Assembly: GCA_021396245.1 (NCBI GenBank)
Contig: WNYE01000019.1
Location: forward strand, 62,001-126,000
Direction of reading: 5' to 3'
Origin: Sporothrix humicola
Taxonomy: Eukaryota > Ascomycota > Sordariomycetes > Ophiostomatales > Ophiostomataceae
Length of the DNA: 64,000 nucleotides
A program made the position numbers and the translations under genes. The notes under the pieces were generated by a model that was given only the letters and a program-made list of their open reading frames with translations, did no database searches and had not been told where the DNA came from. Positions 44,001 through 52,628 of the stretch are shown here, in pieces; position 1 is the first letter of the stretch, and each line of letters opens with the position of its first letter.

Positions 44001-46120
44001 CGGTGACGGCGACGTCGACCAACGCTAGCCAGATCAGCCAGGTCGTGTCCGAGGTCGGCTCGCTCTTCATCCCCTTCAACCACCTGTCGGACAATATCAG
44101 CAAGGTGGCCGCGGTCACGGCGCACTTTGAGGCGTGGCCGACGCACAAGCCGATTGTCACCGACGCCAAGACAACGGACCTGGCCTCGCTGCTGCTGCTG
44201 GCCAGCCTGCACAACCGCCGCATCCACGTGACCAACGTGACGTCGCGCGACGACGTGCGCCTGATCGCGCTGAGCAAGGAGAAGGGCCTGCAGGTGACGT
44301 GCGACGTCAGCATCTACTCGCTGTACCTGTCGCAGACCGACTACCCCGGCTGCACGCTGCTGCCGACCGCCGACGACCAGGCCGCGCTCTGGGAGCACAT
44401 TGCCGTCGTCGACGTGTTCTCGGTCGGCAGCCTGCCCTACCAGCTGGCCCACTGGCTGCAGAGCCAGAAGACGGCGGCGGGCGAGACTGCTGCCGAGGTG
44501 GACGTTGCCGCCGGCATCGCCGACGCCCTGCCCCTCCTCTTCACGTCGGTGACCGAGGGCCGCCTGACGCTCGACGACCTGCGCGCGCGCCTGCACGACA
44601 ACCCCGTGCGCATCTTTGAGCTGCACGACCAGGTCGGCACCGCCGTCGAGATCGAGCTCAACCGCCCCTACACGGTCCCTGCCTCGAGCAACTCGCCGTT
44701 CGCCGGCCGCACCATGCGCAGCGCCGTCCAGCGCGTCACGTTCCAGGACGTGGCCGTCTGCCTTGATGGCGAGATGCTGCCGCTGCCCGGCCACGGCAAG
44801 GACATGTCGACGCACAACGCCATGCCCGCCGTGCCGCAGACGCCCGTCTCGCCGCTCATGAAGGCCCAGCAGCAGGAGACCACGCCCGACAGCCCCCACG
44901 GCGGCCGTCGCCAGTCGGCTCTGCTGTCGAGCGCCCTGCGCACGCGCGTCGGCCTCGACACCTCGGCTGCCGGTGCCTCATCGTCGCTGGCTCTTCCCTC
45001 GGCGGCTCTTGGTGGCGCTGCCGCCCCTGCTTCGGCTGCCGCTCTGGCTGCAGTCACCGAGGACGCCTCCTATGCTCTGCTGCCCGCCCCGGCTGCCACG
45101 CTGGCCGTCCCCTCGGCCCTGCCGTCGCTGTTGTCGCAGCCGTCGTCGTTCAAGAACAAGCCCGTGCTGTCGGTCCTCGACTACGAGCGCGCCGACCTGC
45201 ACCTGCTGTTCACGGTCGCCCAGGAGATGCGCCTCGGCGTCCAGCGCGAGGGTGTGCTCGACGTCCTGCGCGGCAAGGTGCTGTGCACGCTCTTCTACGA
45301 GCCCTCGACGCGCACCTCGGCCTCGTTTGACGCCGCCATGCAACGCCTCGGCGGCCGCACCGTCGCCATCGCCACGCCCCACTCGTCCGTCCAGAAGGGC
45401 GAGTCGCTGCAGGACACCCTGCGCACGCTCGGCCAGTACGGCGACGCCCTGGTGCTCCGCCACCCCGACGAGCGCAGCGTCGACACGGCCCGCCGCTTCA
45501 GCCCGGTGCCTGTCATCAACGGCGGCAACGGCAGCCGCGAGCACCCGACCCAGGCTTTCTTGGATCTGTTCACGATCCGCGAGGAGCTCGGCACCGTCCA
45601 GGGCCTGACCATCACGTTCCTGGGCGACCTGCGCTACGGCCGCCCCGTCCACTCGCTCGTCCACCTGCTGCGCCACTACCACGTCCAGGTCCAGCTCGTC
45701 AGCCCCGCCGGCCTCGAGCTGCCCGCCGTCCTGCGCGACGAGCTCAAGGCGCGCGGCCAGCTGCTCAGCGAGTCGCAGACGCTGACGCCCGAGATTGTCG
45801 CCCGCAGCGACGTGCTGTACTGCACGCGCGTGCAAAAGGAGCGCTTCTCCAGCGAGGCCGCCTACGAGCAGGTCAAGAACGCCTACCGCGTCGACAACGC
45901 CACGCTCAAGCACGCCAAGAGCAACATGATTGTCCTGCACCCGCTGCCGCGCAACGAGGAGATTGCCGAGGAGGTCGACTTTGACCAGCGCGCCGCCTAC
46001 TTCCGCCAGGTGAGTAGTCATCGCCCCCCTTTCCCCCAAAATAACTTGACACTAACATTACAGATGCGCTACGGTCTGTACTGCCGCATGGCCCTGCTTG
46101 CCCTGGTCATGTCGACGTAA
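38019..46120 (+). CDS. Fused carbamoyl-phosphate synthase / aspartate transcarbamylase
   Basis: CDS join(38019..41192, 42296..46009, 46064..46120), 2314 aa; the pyrABCN (Aspergillus), pyr-3 (Neurospora) or URA2 (yeast) protein. It makes carbamoyl phosphate from glutamine, bicarbonate and ATP, and then carbamoyl aspartate, the first two steps of pyrimidine synthesis. Order: small subunit/GATase (C337 in GICLGHQ; H421 and E423 in HPES), two ATP-grasp halves of the large subunit, a dihydroorotase-like domain, an Ala/Ser linker (about 1905-2010), and the ATCase with STRTS at 2062-2066 and LHPLPRNEEI. The dihydroorotase part is dead: where active enzymes have the HxH metal site it reads LPGLVNIAAFV (near 1551). 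The linker has RRQS (S1932), a PKA-type site. Intron 1 (41193-42295, GTACGT donor, ATCAG acceptor) joins VN to SNPETVS at a conserved motif. Intron 2 (46010-46063) is ordinary and leaves an 18-codon last exon. The 1083-codon antisense frame is a shadow. Confidence 0.95.
41206..41225. repeat. Perfect hairpin close to the intron donor
   Basis: Nine-base arms CCGGGCAGC and GCTGCCCGG with a TT loop, starting 13 nt after the 5' splice site. It is G+C-rich and would be very stable in RNA. Confidence 0.75.
41358..41398. repeat. Perfect 16-bp hairpin in the intron
   Basis: Arms at 41358-41373 and 41383-41398 are exact reverse complements, with a 9-nt loop. The right arm is also the first copy of the ACTTACAC array that follows. 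Confidence 0.8.
41391..41480. repeat. ACTTACAC tandem array
   Basis: Copies of ACTTACAC begin at 41391, 41408, 41421, 41438, 41455 and 41468. Spacings alternate between 17 and 13 bp, giving two unit types: ACTTACACACTGCCTTC (17 bp) and ACTTACACGCCCR (13 bp). Confidence 0.75.
41672..41696. repeat. Perfect 12-bp hairpin with one-base loop
   Basis: AGCGTTTGGGCA and its exact reverse complement are separated by a single G (41684). As DNA it is a near-perfect 25-bp palindrome. Confidence 0.8.
41747..42082. repeat. 88-bp inverted repeat built of a 22-bp minisatellite unit
   Basis: The left arm (41747-41834) holds four 22-bp units. The right arm (41995-42082) is its reverse complement with one mismatch in 88. 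The unit on the + strand of the right side is close to ATGTCATTGCYTCGTCCCTTCC. The 160-nt loop (41835-41994) has four GAGTCCCATCTC units (41839-41886) and five further 21-22-bp units in the right-arm orientation (from about 41888). Confidence 0.9.
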
Positions 46121-46878
46121 GGGAGGACAGATCTGGAGACTGGGGGTGATGTCGATGTGTGGTGGAGTGAAAGAAAGTTGAAAAGTTTTTTGTCTTCTTT
46201 TGCTTTGCTTTGTTGTCCTTCTATCTGTTTTCCTAGATTGGTCGGCTGTTTGTTCTCTTTTTTGTTTCATTTGCATTTCTTTTCATTTCTCGTTCTCTTC
46301 CTTTCTCTGGTTTCTTCATTTCTCATCGGTTTCTTTCATCTCTCATCTCCTTAGCTACATAAATCACGCAAACAGGAGCGTAGACTTACACAGGGCTCGG
46401 AGCCTCTGCATTAGGTGAACGGTGTTTCTTTCTGTCATCGAGTGGCATGCGTGCCATTTGGTGTTCTGTCATGATTTGGGGCGTTTTATTTTATTATATA
46501 TTTTATGTGTATTATTTGGCTGGTCCTGCGTTACGTACGTTGCGTGCGTTGCGTACGTTGCGTGTATTTCATATTTTGGGTTTGGGGCTTTTTTGGTGTG
46601 TTTTGTGTATATTTAGGTTCTGGGCATTTTACGTGTATACTCCATTATGTACTCCATTATGTATAATATTAATATTTTCTGTTTCCTGTCAATTGATTCT
46701 TTCCATTCCGTGACTTGACTGTGAATGTCTTTCTTTGAATGATCTATCGATCTAATGAGATTTCTCATGCTTGAACCCTCTTCAGTGTTGAACTTGTCTA
46801 ATGCGTCGTGATGTTCGTGATTTCGTATTTTCGTTCTCATCCCCATGTCTTCCTCATGCACTTCCTCCACCCCTTCTC
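46121..46878. other. Convergent 3' region, CPSase-ATCase and PNPOx genes
   Basis: 758 bp, T-rich on the left (46190-46340) and AT-rich in the middle. It includes a 9-bp tandem at 46529-46564 (four units of CGTTGCGTA type). No gene seen. Confidence 0.6.
46529..46564. repeat. 9-bp tandem repeat
   Basis: Four contiguous 9-mers, CGTTACGTA, CGTTGCGTG, CGTTGCGTA and CGTTGCGTG. It lies in the 3' region of the CPSase-ATCase gene. Confidence 0.7.
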
Positions 46879-47886
46879 TCACGGACTCAGCCGCTTGACT
46901 GTCCACTCTTCCTTGGCCTCGTCGCCCTCTTTGCCCTCCACCCGGTCATACACAAACCGGTCGTGCAGCCGGTTCTGCCGGCCCTGCCAAAACTCGACGC
47001 GCTCCGGCACAATGCGCAGTCCGCCCCAGAACTCGGGCACGGGAATTTGGGTGTCCTCCTGTTCGTCCTGGCCGTCCTCCTTGTCGCCGCCCTTGCCAAA
47101 CCGCTCCTCGGCCTCGGCCACCCATCCTTCGAGCTGCGCGCGGCCGTCGTCCTCCTTGTCGTCGCCGCCCTTGGGCTGCAGGGTGGCCGACTGCCGCGAC
47201 GCCCACGCACCGATCCGCGACCCGCGCACCCGCGTGTCAAAGTAGACCTGCGATTCCGCGGCCGGCAGCCGCTCTGCGCGGCCTTCCACGCGCACCTGCC
47301 GCTCCTGCGACTCCCACCAAAACGTCAGGGCAGCCCACGGGTTCGGCGAGGATCCAAACAAGTCGTCGCCCTTGCGCGAGGTGCCAAAGTTGCTGTACAG
47401 AACGAACCCCTGGTGGTCCAACTCCTTCAGGTAAACCATGCGTGCGCTCACGCGGCCCGACGGTAGGCTCGCTGTCGACAGCGTGCACGTCTCCGGGTGC
47501 GCAATGCCGCCAACCGCCTTGGCCTCGGCAAACCACGCATGGAACTGGCGGATCGGCGAGGACGCATCGAGGTCCCGCTGCCGGAGGCCGCCGCCGCTTT
47601 CGTGCTGCAAAAACTGGCCGGCGCGGCCGGGGGTCGAAGTGCCCGAGGACGGCTCGGTGCTTGTGGCGGTGCCGGCAGCGACCTTGGCCGTGTGGGCGGC
47701 GGCGCGGGCGGCAATGGCAGCCTGGCCGGCGGGTGAGGAGAGAGGAGTGTCGGGAGACGGGGCGACTGCAAATGTTAGGGGACGATGAACGCAAAAGTGA
47801 CGAGAAAGTGACGTACAAATCAGCTTCTCGTTCTTGGACGAGGACCCTGCGACGGGCGGGGCAGGTGAGGGCGGGTAGAGAGCCAT
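46879..47886 (-). CDS. Pyridoxamine 5'-phosphate oxidase (PNPOx, PDX3 family)
   Basis: Complement(join(46879..47765, 47817..47886)), 318 aa. Exon 1 is 23 codons plus one base from the ATG at 47886. The 51-nt intron has a GTACGT donor at 47816, a CTAAC branch and TTGCAG ending at 47766. The enzyme uses FMN and O2 to turn pyridoxine or pyridoxamine 5'-phosphate into PLP, in the cytosol. Family motifs appear in order: 'RVSARMVYLKELDHQGFVLY' near residue 130, 'NPWAALTFWWESQERQVRVE', 'GSRIGAWASRQS', and the C-terminal 'EFWQGRQNRLHDRFVYDR' with the conserved RLHDR. Yeast Pdx3 is 228 aa. The extra length here is an Ala/Ser/Thr-rich N-terminal extension (residues 25-90) and two Asp/Glu/Lys-rich inserts ('GGDDKEDDGRAQLEG', 'GGDKEDGQDEQEDTQ') flanking a helix. 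The inserts keep the frame and are probably surface loops. Confidence 0.93.
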   Translation of the reverse strand: MALYPPSPAPPVAGSSSKNEKLICTSLSRHFCVHRPLTFAVAPSPDTPLSSPAGQAAIAARAAAHTAKVAAGTATSTEPSSGTSTPGRAGQFLQHESGGGLRQRDLDASSPIRQFHAWFAEAKAVGGIAHPETCTLSTASLPSGRVSARMVYLKELDHQGFVLYSNFGTSRKGDDLFGSSPNPWAALTFWWESQERQVRVEGRAERLPAAESQVYFDTRVRGSRIGAWASRQSATLQPKGGDDKEDDGRAQLEGWVAEAEERFGKGGDKEDGQDEQEDTQIPVPEFWGGLRIVPERVEFWQGRQNRLHDRFVYDRVEGKEGDEAKEEWTVKRLSP

Positions 47887-49050
47887 TGTGTTGTTTTTGT
47901 GATTGCTGTGGAGTGTGTTGGTTTGCGAAACGAAGATCCTCGTAAATTTTTGACTTTGAGTTCTGACAGCCCTTTTGAATGACGTTGGCGACGCTTTTAT
48001 GCAGATCAAGCAAGGGTGGCGAGAGACGGCGTTACATGCAGGACGACAGATACGGCTGCGTCAGAGGGGTCAGTTGGGGTTGACTTTCGTGGGGTGATGA
48101 GAGCGGGAAAAGAAAAAAGTGTTGTCAGAATATTCTGAAAAAGAGCTCAAAGAAATCTGAGAATATTTGACCAAAAAGGTGATGAGTCAATAAGCTCATT
48201 GGCGAGGAAGGAGCTCAATCGCACTTGCCTCTTTTTCAACAAAGAAGACGGTTCTTTCCGCTCGTACGTCGTGCGACGGCCAATTGCCCAATCGCCAATT
48301 GCAGGTAAAACCGTGGATTGCCGTTTCGAGAAGTTCCGCCCTTTGCGCGCAAAAAGCAAAAAGTTGGGTGACATGCACGTGACAGCGATTTGCGGAATGC
48401 CGTCTTGTCTCGCATATCTCCTAATCTGGACAGCCTTTTAACCATAATAAATCTCGTCGCATCGCGACGTATCACAACCTTTCCTGTACAACATACTCGC
48501 CCCTCTCATGCCGGCTGACACGTGTCTGACCACTTTTCGATTTTGCGGTGTTACGATGGCACAATACGAGCCGTCCCGACGATATCGCGAGACTTTTCCG
48601 TGGAGTGAATCATACGAATCCCCCGTCGAGCGAACCGACAGACAGCCACGATTTCGTCAATTCCGTCAAATCACAAACTTGAAAAACGACAAATACTCAA
48701 TACCATTAAACAATATCATTTCTCCCGGTAACGACAAATATACATGCGTGGGGGTATTATCATACGGCGATGACGACAAACAGGACGAAATAAGAAAGAA
48801 TGCAACTGAAAATGAAAGGAAAGGAAGGGAAAACGAGAAACGCCGTACCAATGATGGTCGCTTGCAGATGATGACATGAGAGGAACAAGAGAAAATGGTG
48901 GAAACGGGAGAAAAGCAGGTGAGTAATGAGAGAAGAACGCCAAAATGCCATAAACAAACAGAATCCCGAAAAACAGAATATCCTCCGCCAGAAACCTTTT
49001 GAACAGAGAGAGAAAGAAGGAGAGAAAAGGAAAACAAGGAGCATGGCAGT
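47887..49050. other. Intergenic region between PNPOx and cyclin genes
   Basis: 1.16 kb holding the PNPOx promoter (left) and the cyclin gene's 3' region (right, purine-rich from 48770). A TTGCCCAATCGCCAATTGC segment at about 48283-48301 has short repeated CCAAT-like words on both strands. No gene supported. Confidence 0.55.
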
Positions 49051-50460
49051 CTACCTCTCGTATTGAGAGAACCGGCCGAGACACTCGGAGCGCGACGAGA
49101 CATGCCGACGCTTCATATTGCTGGGAAAGTTGAGCGACACGATCTTGGAGGTGTCGATAACATCACGGCTCTCGTCTTTCTCGGCAGTCGTCTCGGTAGA
49201 CACGGCCGACGGTGTCAGCTGCAGCAGGCCCAGCCCGACCACCGCCGACGACGTCGCGCCGTCCACGAGCGCCTCTTCGGGTGGCGTCATGATGGCGGCA
49301 GTTTTGCTTTTCGTCGTGGTGCGCTTCGGCGCGCTCGACGCCCGCCGCGACCGCAGCGCCTGTGCACCCGCGCGGCGCATGTCGGCCTTGGCGTCGGCCA
49401 GCAGGTCGGCGTCCAGCAGCGGCATGATGCGGTAATTCAAGTTCTGCATGATGCAGCGCTCGGTGGCGGCGAGCTGCGCGCCCGTCCAGAGAGCGCAGGG
49501 GCCGGGGCCGGCCGTTACGGAGTCTGCGGTGGATGTCGGCGACGCACCCCAGGCCGTGCAATATGCCTGAGCGGGCTGCTGGCTCACAAAGCCGTCGTCG
49601 GTGAACTTGGCGGCAATGACGAGGGCGGCGAGGACAATGACTTCGGGAAAGACGGCGTCGATGTGGAGGCGGGGAGCCTCGGAGGGCGGGCTGAACGTAG
49701 GAAAGGTGGGCGACAGCGGCGAGGGCAGCGTGTGCCGCTTCTCGGGGTTGGGCGAGGTGAGCAGAGCAGAAGACGACGAGGATGATGCGGGCGTTTCCTG
49801 GGAGAACGGGGTCGGGGACGCCAGCGGACAAGTCAGGCGCCAGGCGCGGGCAAAGCGGCTGTCGAGCGAGTCGAGGATGCACACGGCCAAGGCGACGGTA
49901 TCCAGTGGAAGCTGGGCACGCGCGAGCATGGCCTGCACCAGGGCGACAGAGGGCGTGACCAGCGATGCAGCCGGCGGCAGCATGTTCACCAGGTGGACGG
50001 ACGGGCCGAGGAGCGAGTTGTCGGCGCCGGCGCCACCCAGGCCTGCACTCGACTCGTCACTGCTGTAGCTGCCGTAGCTGCCATAAGTGCCGAGGTGTGG
50101 GCTGTGGGCGAGCGACGAGGTGTGGCTGGACGGCGGCGGCGTGGGTAGGTTGGAGAGCGGTCGGTAGGTGGAGCTGAAGTAGTCTTCGTCAAAGTCGTCG
50201 TCGTCTTCCTCGTCAAAATCCTCGTCTTCGTCGGCTTCGGCCTGGTCTGCTTCGTCGTTGCCGTCCTTGTCGTCTCCGAGAAACAGGTCTTCGTCGTCGA
50301 TCGTGGGTGTGTCGGCCAGTTTTGTATCTGATGTTAGTGTTGGTGTTGATGTTGACCGAGGTACGGAATCTGTGGATGCTGTTGTGGACATTGCGGTCGT
50401 TGCCGGCCCTGGGAGACCGTGGCCCTGACCCGGCAGGGCCGTGCTGTCGGCAAACTCCAT
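49051..50460 (-). CDS. Cyclin-box protein, Pho85-cyclin-like
   Basis: Single frame of 469 aa from the ATG at 50460 to TAG at 49051-49053. Residues 1-130 are Ser/Thr-rich and then strongly acidic (Asp/Glu run at about 65-95). A cyclin box covers about residues 155-355. It is recognisable from 'LALDTVALAVCILDSL'-type helix spacing, 'SRFARAWRLTCP', 'VFPEVIVLAALVIAAKFTDD' and 'ERCIMQNLNYRIMPLLDADL'. Two Ser/Pro-rich loops interrupt the box. Such proteins bind and direct cyclin-dependent kinases; the fungal relatives I recall are PCL-like and act with Pho85-type kinases. The exact partner and phase are not visible. The C-terminal tail ends in 'SECLGRFSQYER'. A short unannotated intron in the N-terminal region cannot be excluded. 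Confidence 0.75.
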   Translation of the reverse strand: MEFADSTALPGQGHGLPGPATTAMSTTASTDSVPRSTSTPTLTSDTKLADTPTIDDEDLFLGDDKDGNDEADQAEADEDEDFDEEDDDDFDEDYFSSTYRPLSNLPTPPPSSHTSSLAHSPHLGTYGSYGSYSSDESSAGLGGAGADNSLLGPSVHLVNMLPPAASLVTPSVALVQAMLARAQLPLDTVALAVCILDSLDSRFARAWRLTCPLASPTPFSQETPASSSSSSALLTSPNPEKRHTLPSPLSPTFPTFSPPSEAPRLHIDAVFPEVIVLAALVIAAKFTDDGFVSQQPAQAYCTAWGASPTSTADSVTAGPGPCALWTGAQLAATERCIMQNLNYRIMPLLDADLLADAKADMRRAGAQALRSRRASSAPKRTTTKSKTAAIMTPPEEALVDGATSSAVVGLGLLQLTPSAVSTETTAEKDESRDVIDTSKIVSLNFPSNMKRRHVSSRSECLGRFSQYER

Positions 50461-51304
50461 TGGGCGCCGAGAAAAGCAACAAGGAAAGAGGAGAGGAGGA
50501 GTCGAGTCGAATCGCAGGAGAGGGGTGAGGTCGGAGCGGGGACCGGCGTTTTAGACTCCCAGAATTTGGGGGTACAACTTGGAGTGGTGTGGTTCTGGCT
50601 GCCGTTGGGTTGCACAACACTGGGAAAAGCCGTCTGGTTGGGCTTGACGGCGTCGTGTGATGTTGGGTGCCTATGAGATGAGAGGTGTCGACAGTTGTCG
50701 TGTGTTTGCAGACGTCGGTGTTGATGTTGACTGAATATTTCTGTGAATTTCGTAAATATAGCTGTCCTTTACCGGATAACAACCGTCGTAACTGAAAAAG
50801 AGCAAGTCGTCGTCCAGGGGGGATCGATCATAGCTGGTGGGGAACCGAGGGTTGCGTGAGTAGAGAGTTGAGGAGGTCAAGTTGGAGGTAGGTTGGAGGG
50901 AAGTTGGATGTGAGAGAATGAAGAGGGAGTACGGAGTAGAAAGATCTGAAAGACAGAAGTGGGAAAGGTGGATAGATGTAAGGCGGATGAAAAAGAAAAC
51001 AAGTCAGGAGAATAAAACGAAAACGAAAAAGAAAACAAAAACGTGCTTCCTCCTTTGCCTGTCCTGCCGGGGCTGCTTTGCTTTTCGCTGCAAATACGAG
51101 CACGCGACCGGAGAGCGGTGAAGCCCTGTTTGGTTTGTTGGTGTTTTCTTGGTGTTTTTCTTGGTGTGTTTTGGGGGGGCGTATTTCGTTTCTCAGCCTA
51201 CTGCCAACTACTTTCCCAGCTACTTTTTCAGCCTACTGTAGGCGTCCCTGTTCTGTCTAGATCGACGCCAACGGGCGAACAGACGAAAAGTCTGGCAGAC
51301 AATT

Positions 51305-51366
51305 AAAAAAAAAAAAAAAAAAAAGAGATGGAGACCCCTCTTCCTTGGATCCTTGGATCCTTGGAG
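51305..51366. repeat. A20 tract followed by an 8-bp tandem
   Basis: Twenty A residues (51305-51324), then after 18 bases three 8-bp units (CCTTGGAT, CCTTGGAT, CCTTGGAG) at 51343-51366. It could be a retroposed tail or simple slippage. Confidence 0.6.
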
Positions 51367-52589
51367 CTTAGAGACGACCGGGATGTTGCAACTCCGTTTT
51401 TTTTTGTGGTGAGAGAGGCTGAGAGGGAAGACGGCCTAAGCTGATGGTGTGAAGAAAAAAGGAGATGAAGAGTATCGAGCAGTATACAGGGATAAACAGA
51501 GAGGGGAAAACAGATCGAGAGAAGAGAAGGATAAAGAGAATCGATGAGAGAATCGAGAAACAAGAGACGAGGGAGGAGAGATGAAGCCGGGGGATCGACA
51601 CGGATGTTTATATAGAATGGCCGGGGAGGAAAAACATAAAAAGGGTGAGGTGTACGTCTCGGAGAAGAGTGAATACATTTGAACGGAGTACATCCGCAGA
51701 GCTGTATTTAAGACCTTTTTAATACCACTTTTGCTACATTTACCAGTCCGTATATTGGGGCGGCCGGCGTACCTGGGCGACCTGGGGTATTATCGATAAA
51801 GAGCAGCCTTTAGCAAAACTTTAATGTATTTACGTCGCAACAAAAACGCCCAGCGAGACAGGGAGACAAGGAGACGACACAAATGGACAAAAAGACAAAG
51901 AGACAATGGAGGGTGCACACCGTCTATTTTGGCGGTGCTCGGGGCTGTATTTGTGAATGGAGACATGGAGACTTTTCAAAAGTTAATATGGGCCATCCCC
52001 ATAGTGCGTGGCTTCTCTCTTTTTAATGTCACTTTTTTTATGTGAGTTCCTCTTTGGCCAAGCTGGGTATTGCGTATTGCGCGAGAATCATCATCGGTGT
52101 CCACTGTCCACGGAGCAAGGGTCAAGGTAAACGAACGGCCAGGTTTCAAACGTTGAGAGGGGCACCAAAAGGGCAGAACAAAAGGCAGACAGAAAAAAAA
52201 AGAGCAGGAGAAGCTAATAAGGCGAGAGCGAAGAGGGGGGGCGGAGTGCATGTGAGTGGGGTGGGGGGAAGGGGATGAAAGCAGAAAGGGGTGAAGTGGG
52301 AAGGGTGAAAGCATATGAAAGTGGTGGGATGCACACTTTTTGCTGGCGGTTCATTGCGAGATGTATAAGTATGTACACCGTATTGTCGATATAATTGTCA
52401 GATACAAAGGAAGCGAATGCCAACAAAGCAGGATGAGAATGAGATGAAGACAGCAAAAAGGGTACAACAAAAATATCACGAAAAGTAGTAAAGTCCACGC
52501 AAATCAAGGAGCATGAACAGGTAGCCGGGTACTTGCATTTTTGCATGGATTAAATACGGGATACGGCTTGCAGGGAAGAGTGCAGTGCT

Positions 52590-52628
52590 GGTGCAATTTT
52601 GGTGCAATTTTGGTGCAGTTTTGGTGCA
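52590..52628. repeat. 11-bp tandem repeat
   Basis: GGTGCAATTTT, GGTGCAATTTT, GGTGCAGTTTT and a partial GGTGCAG follow without gaps. Related GATGCAGCA words continue to about 52650. Confidence 0.75.
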
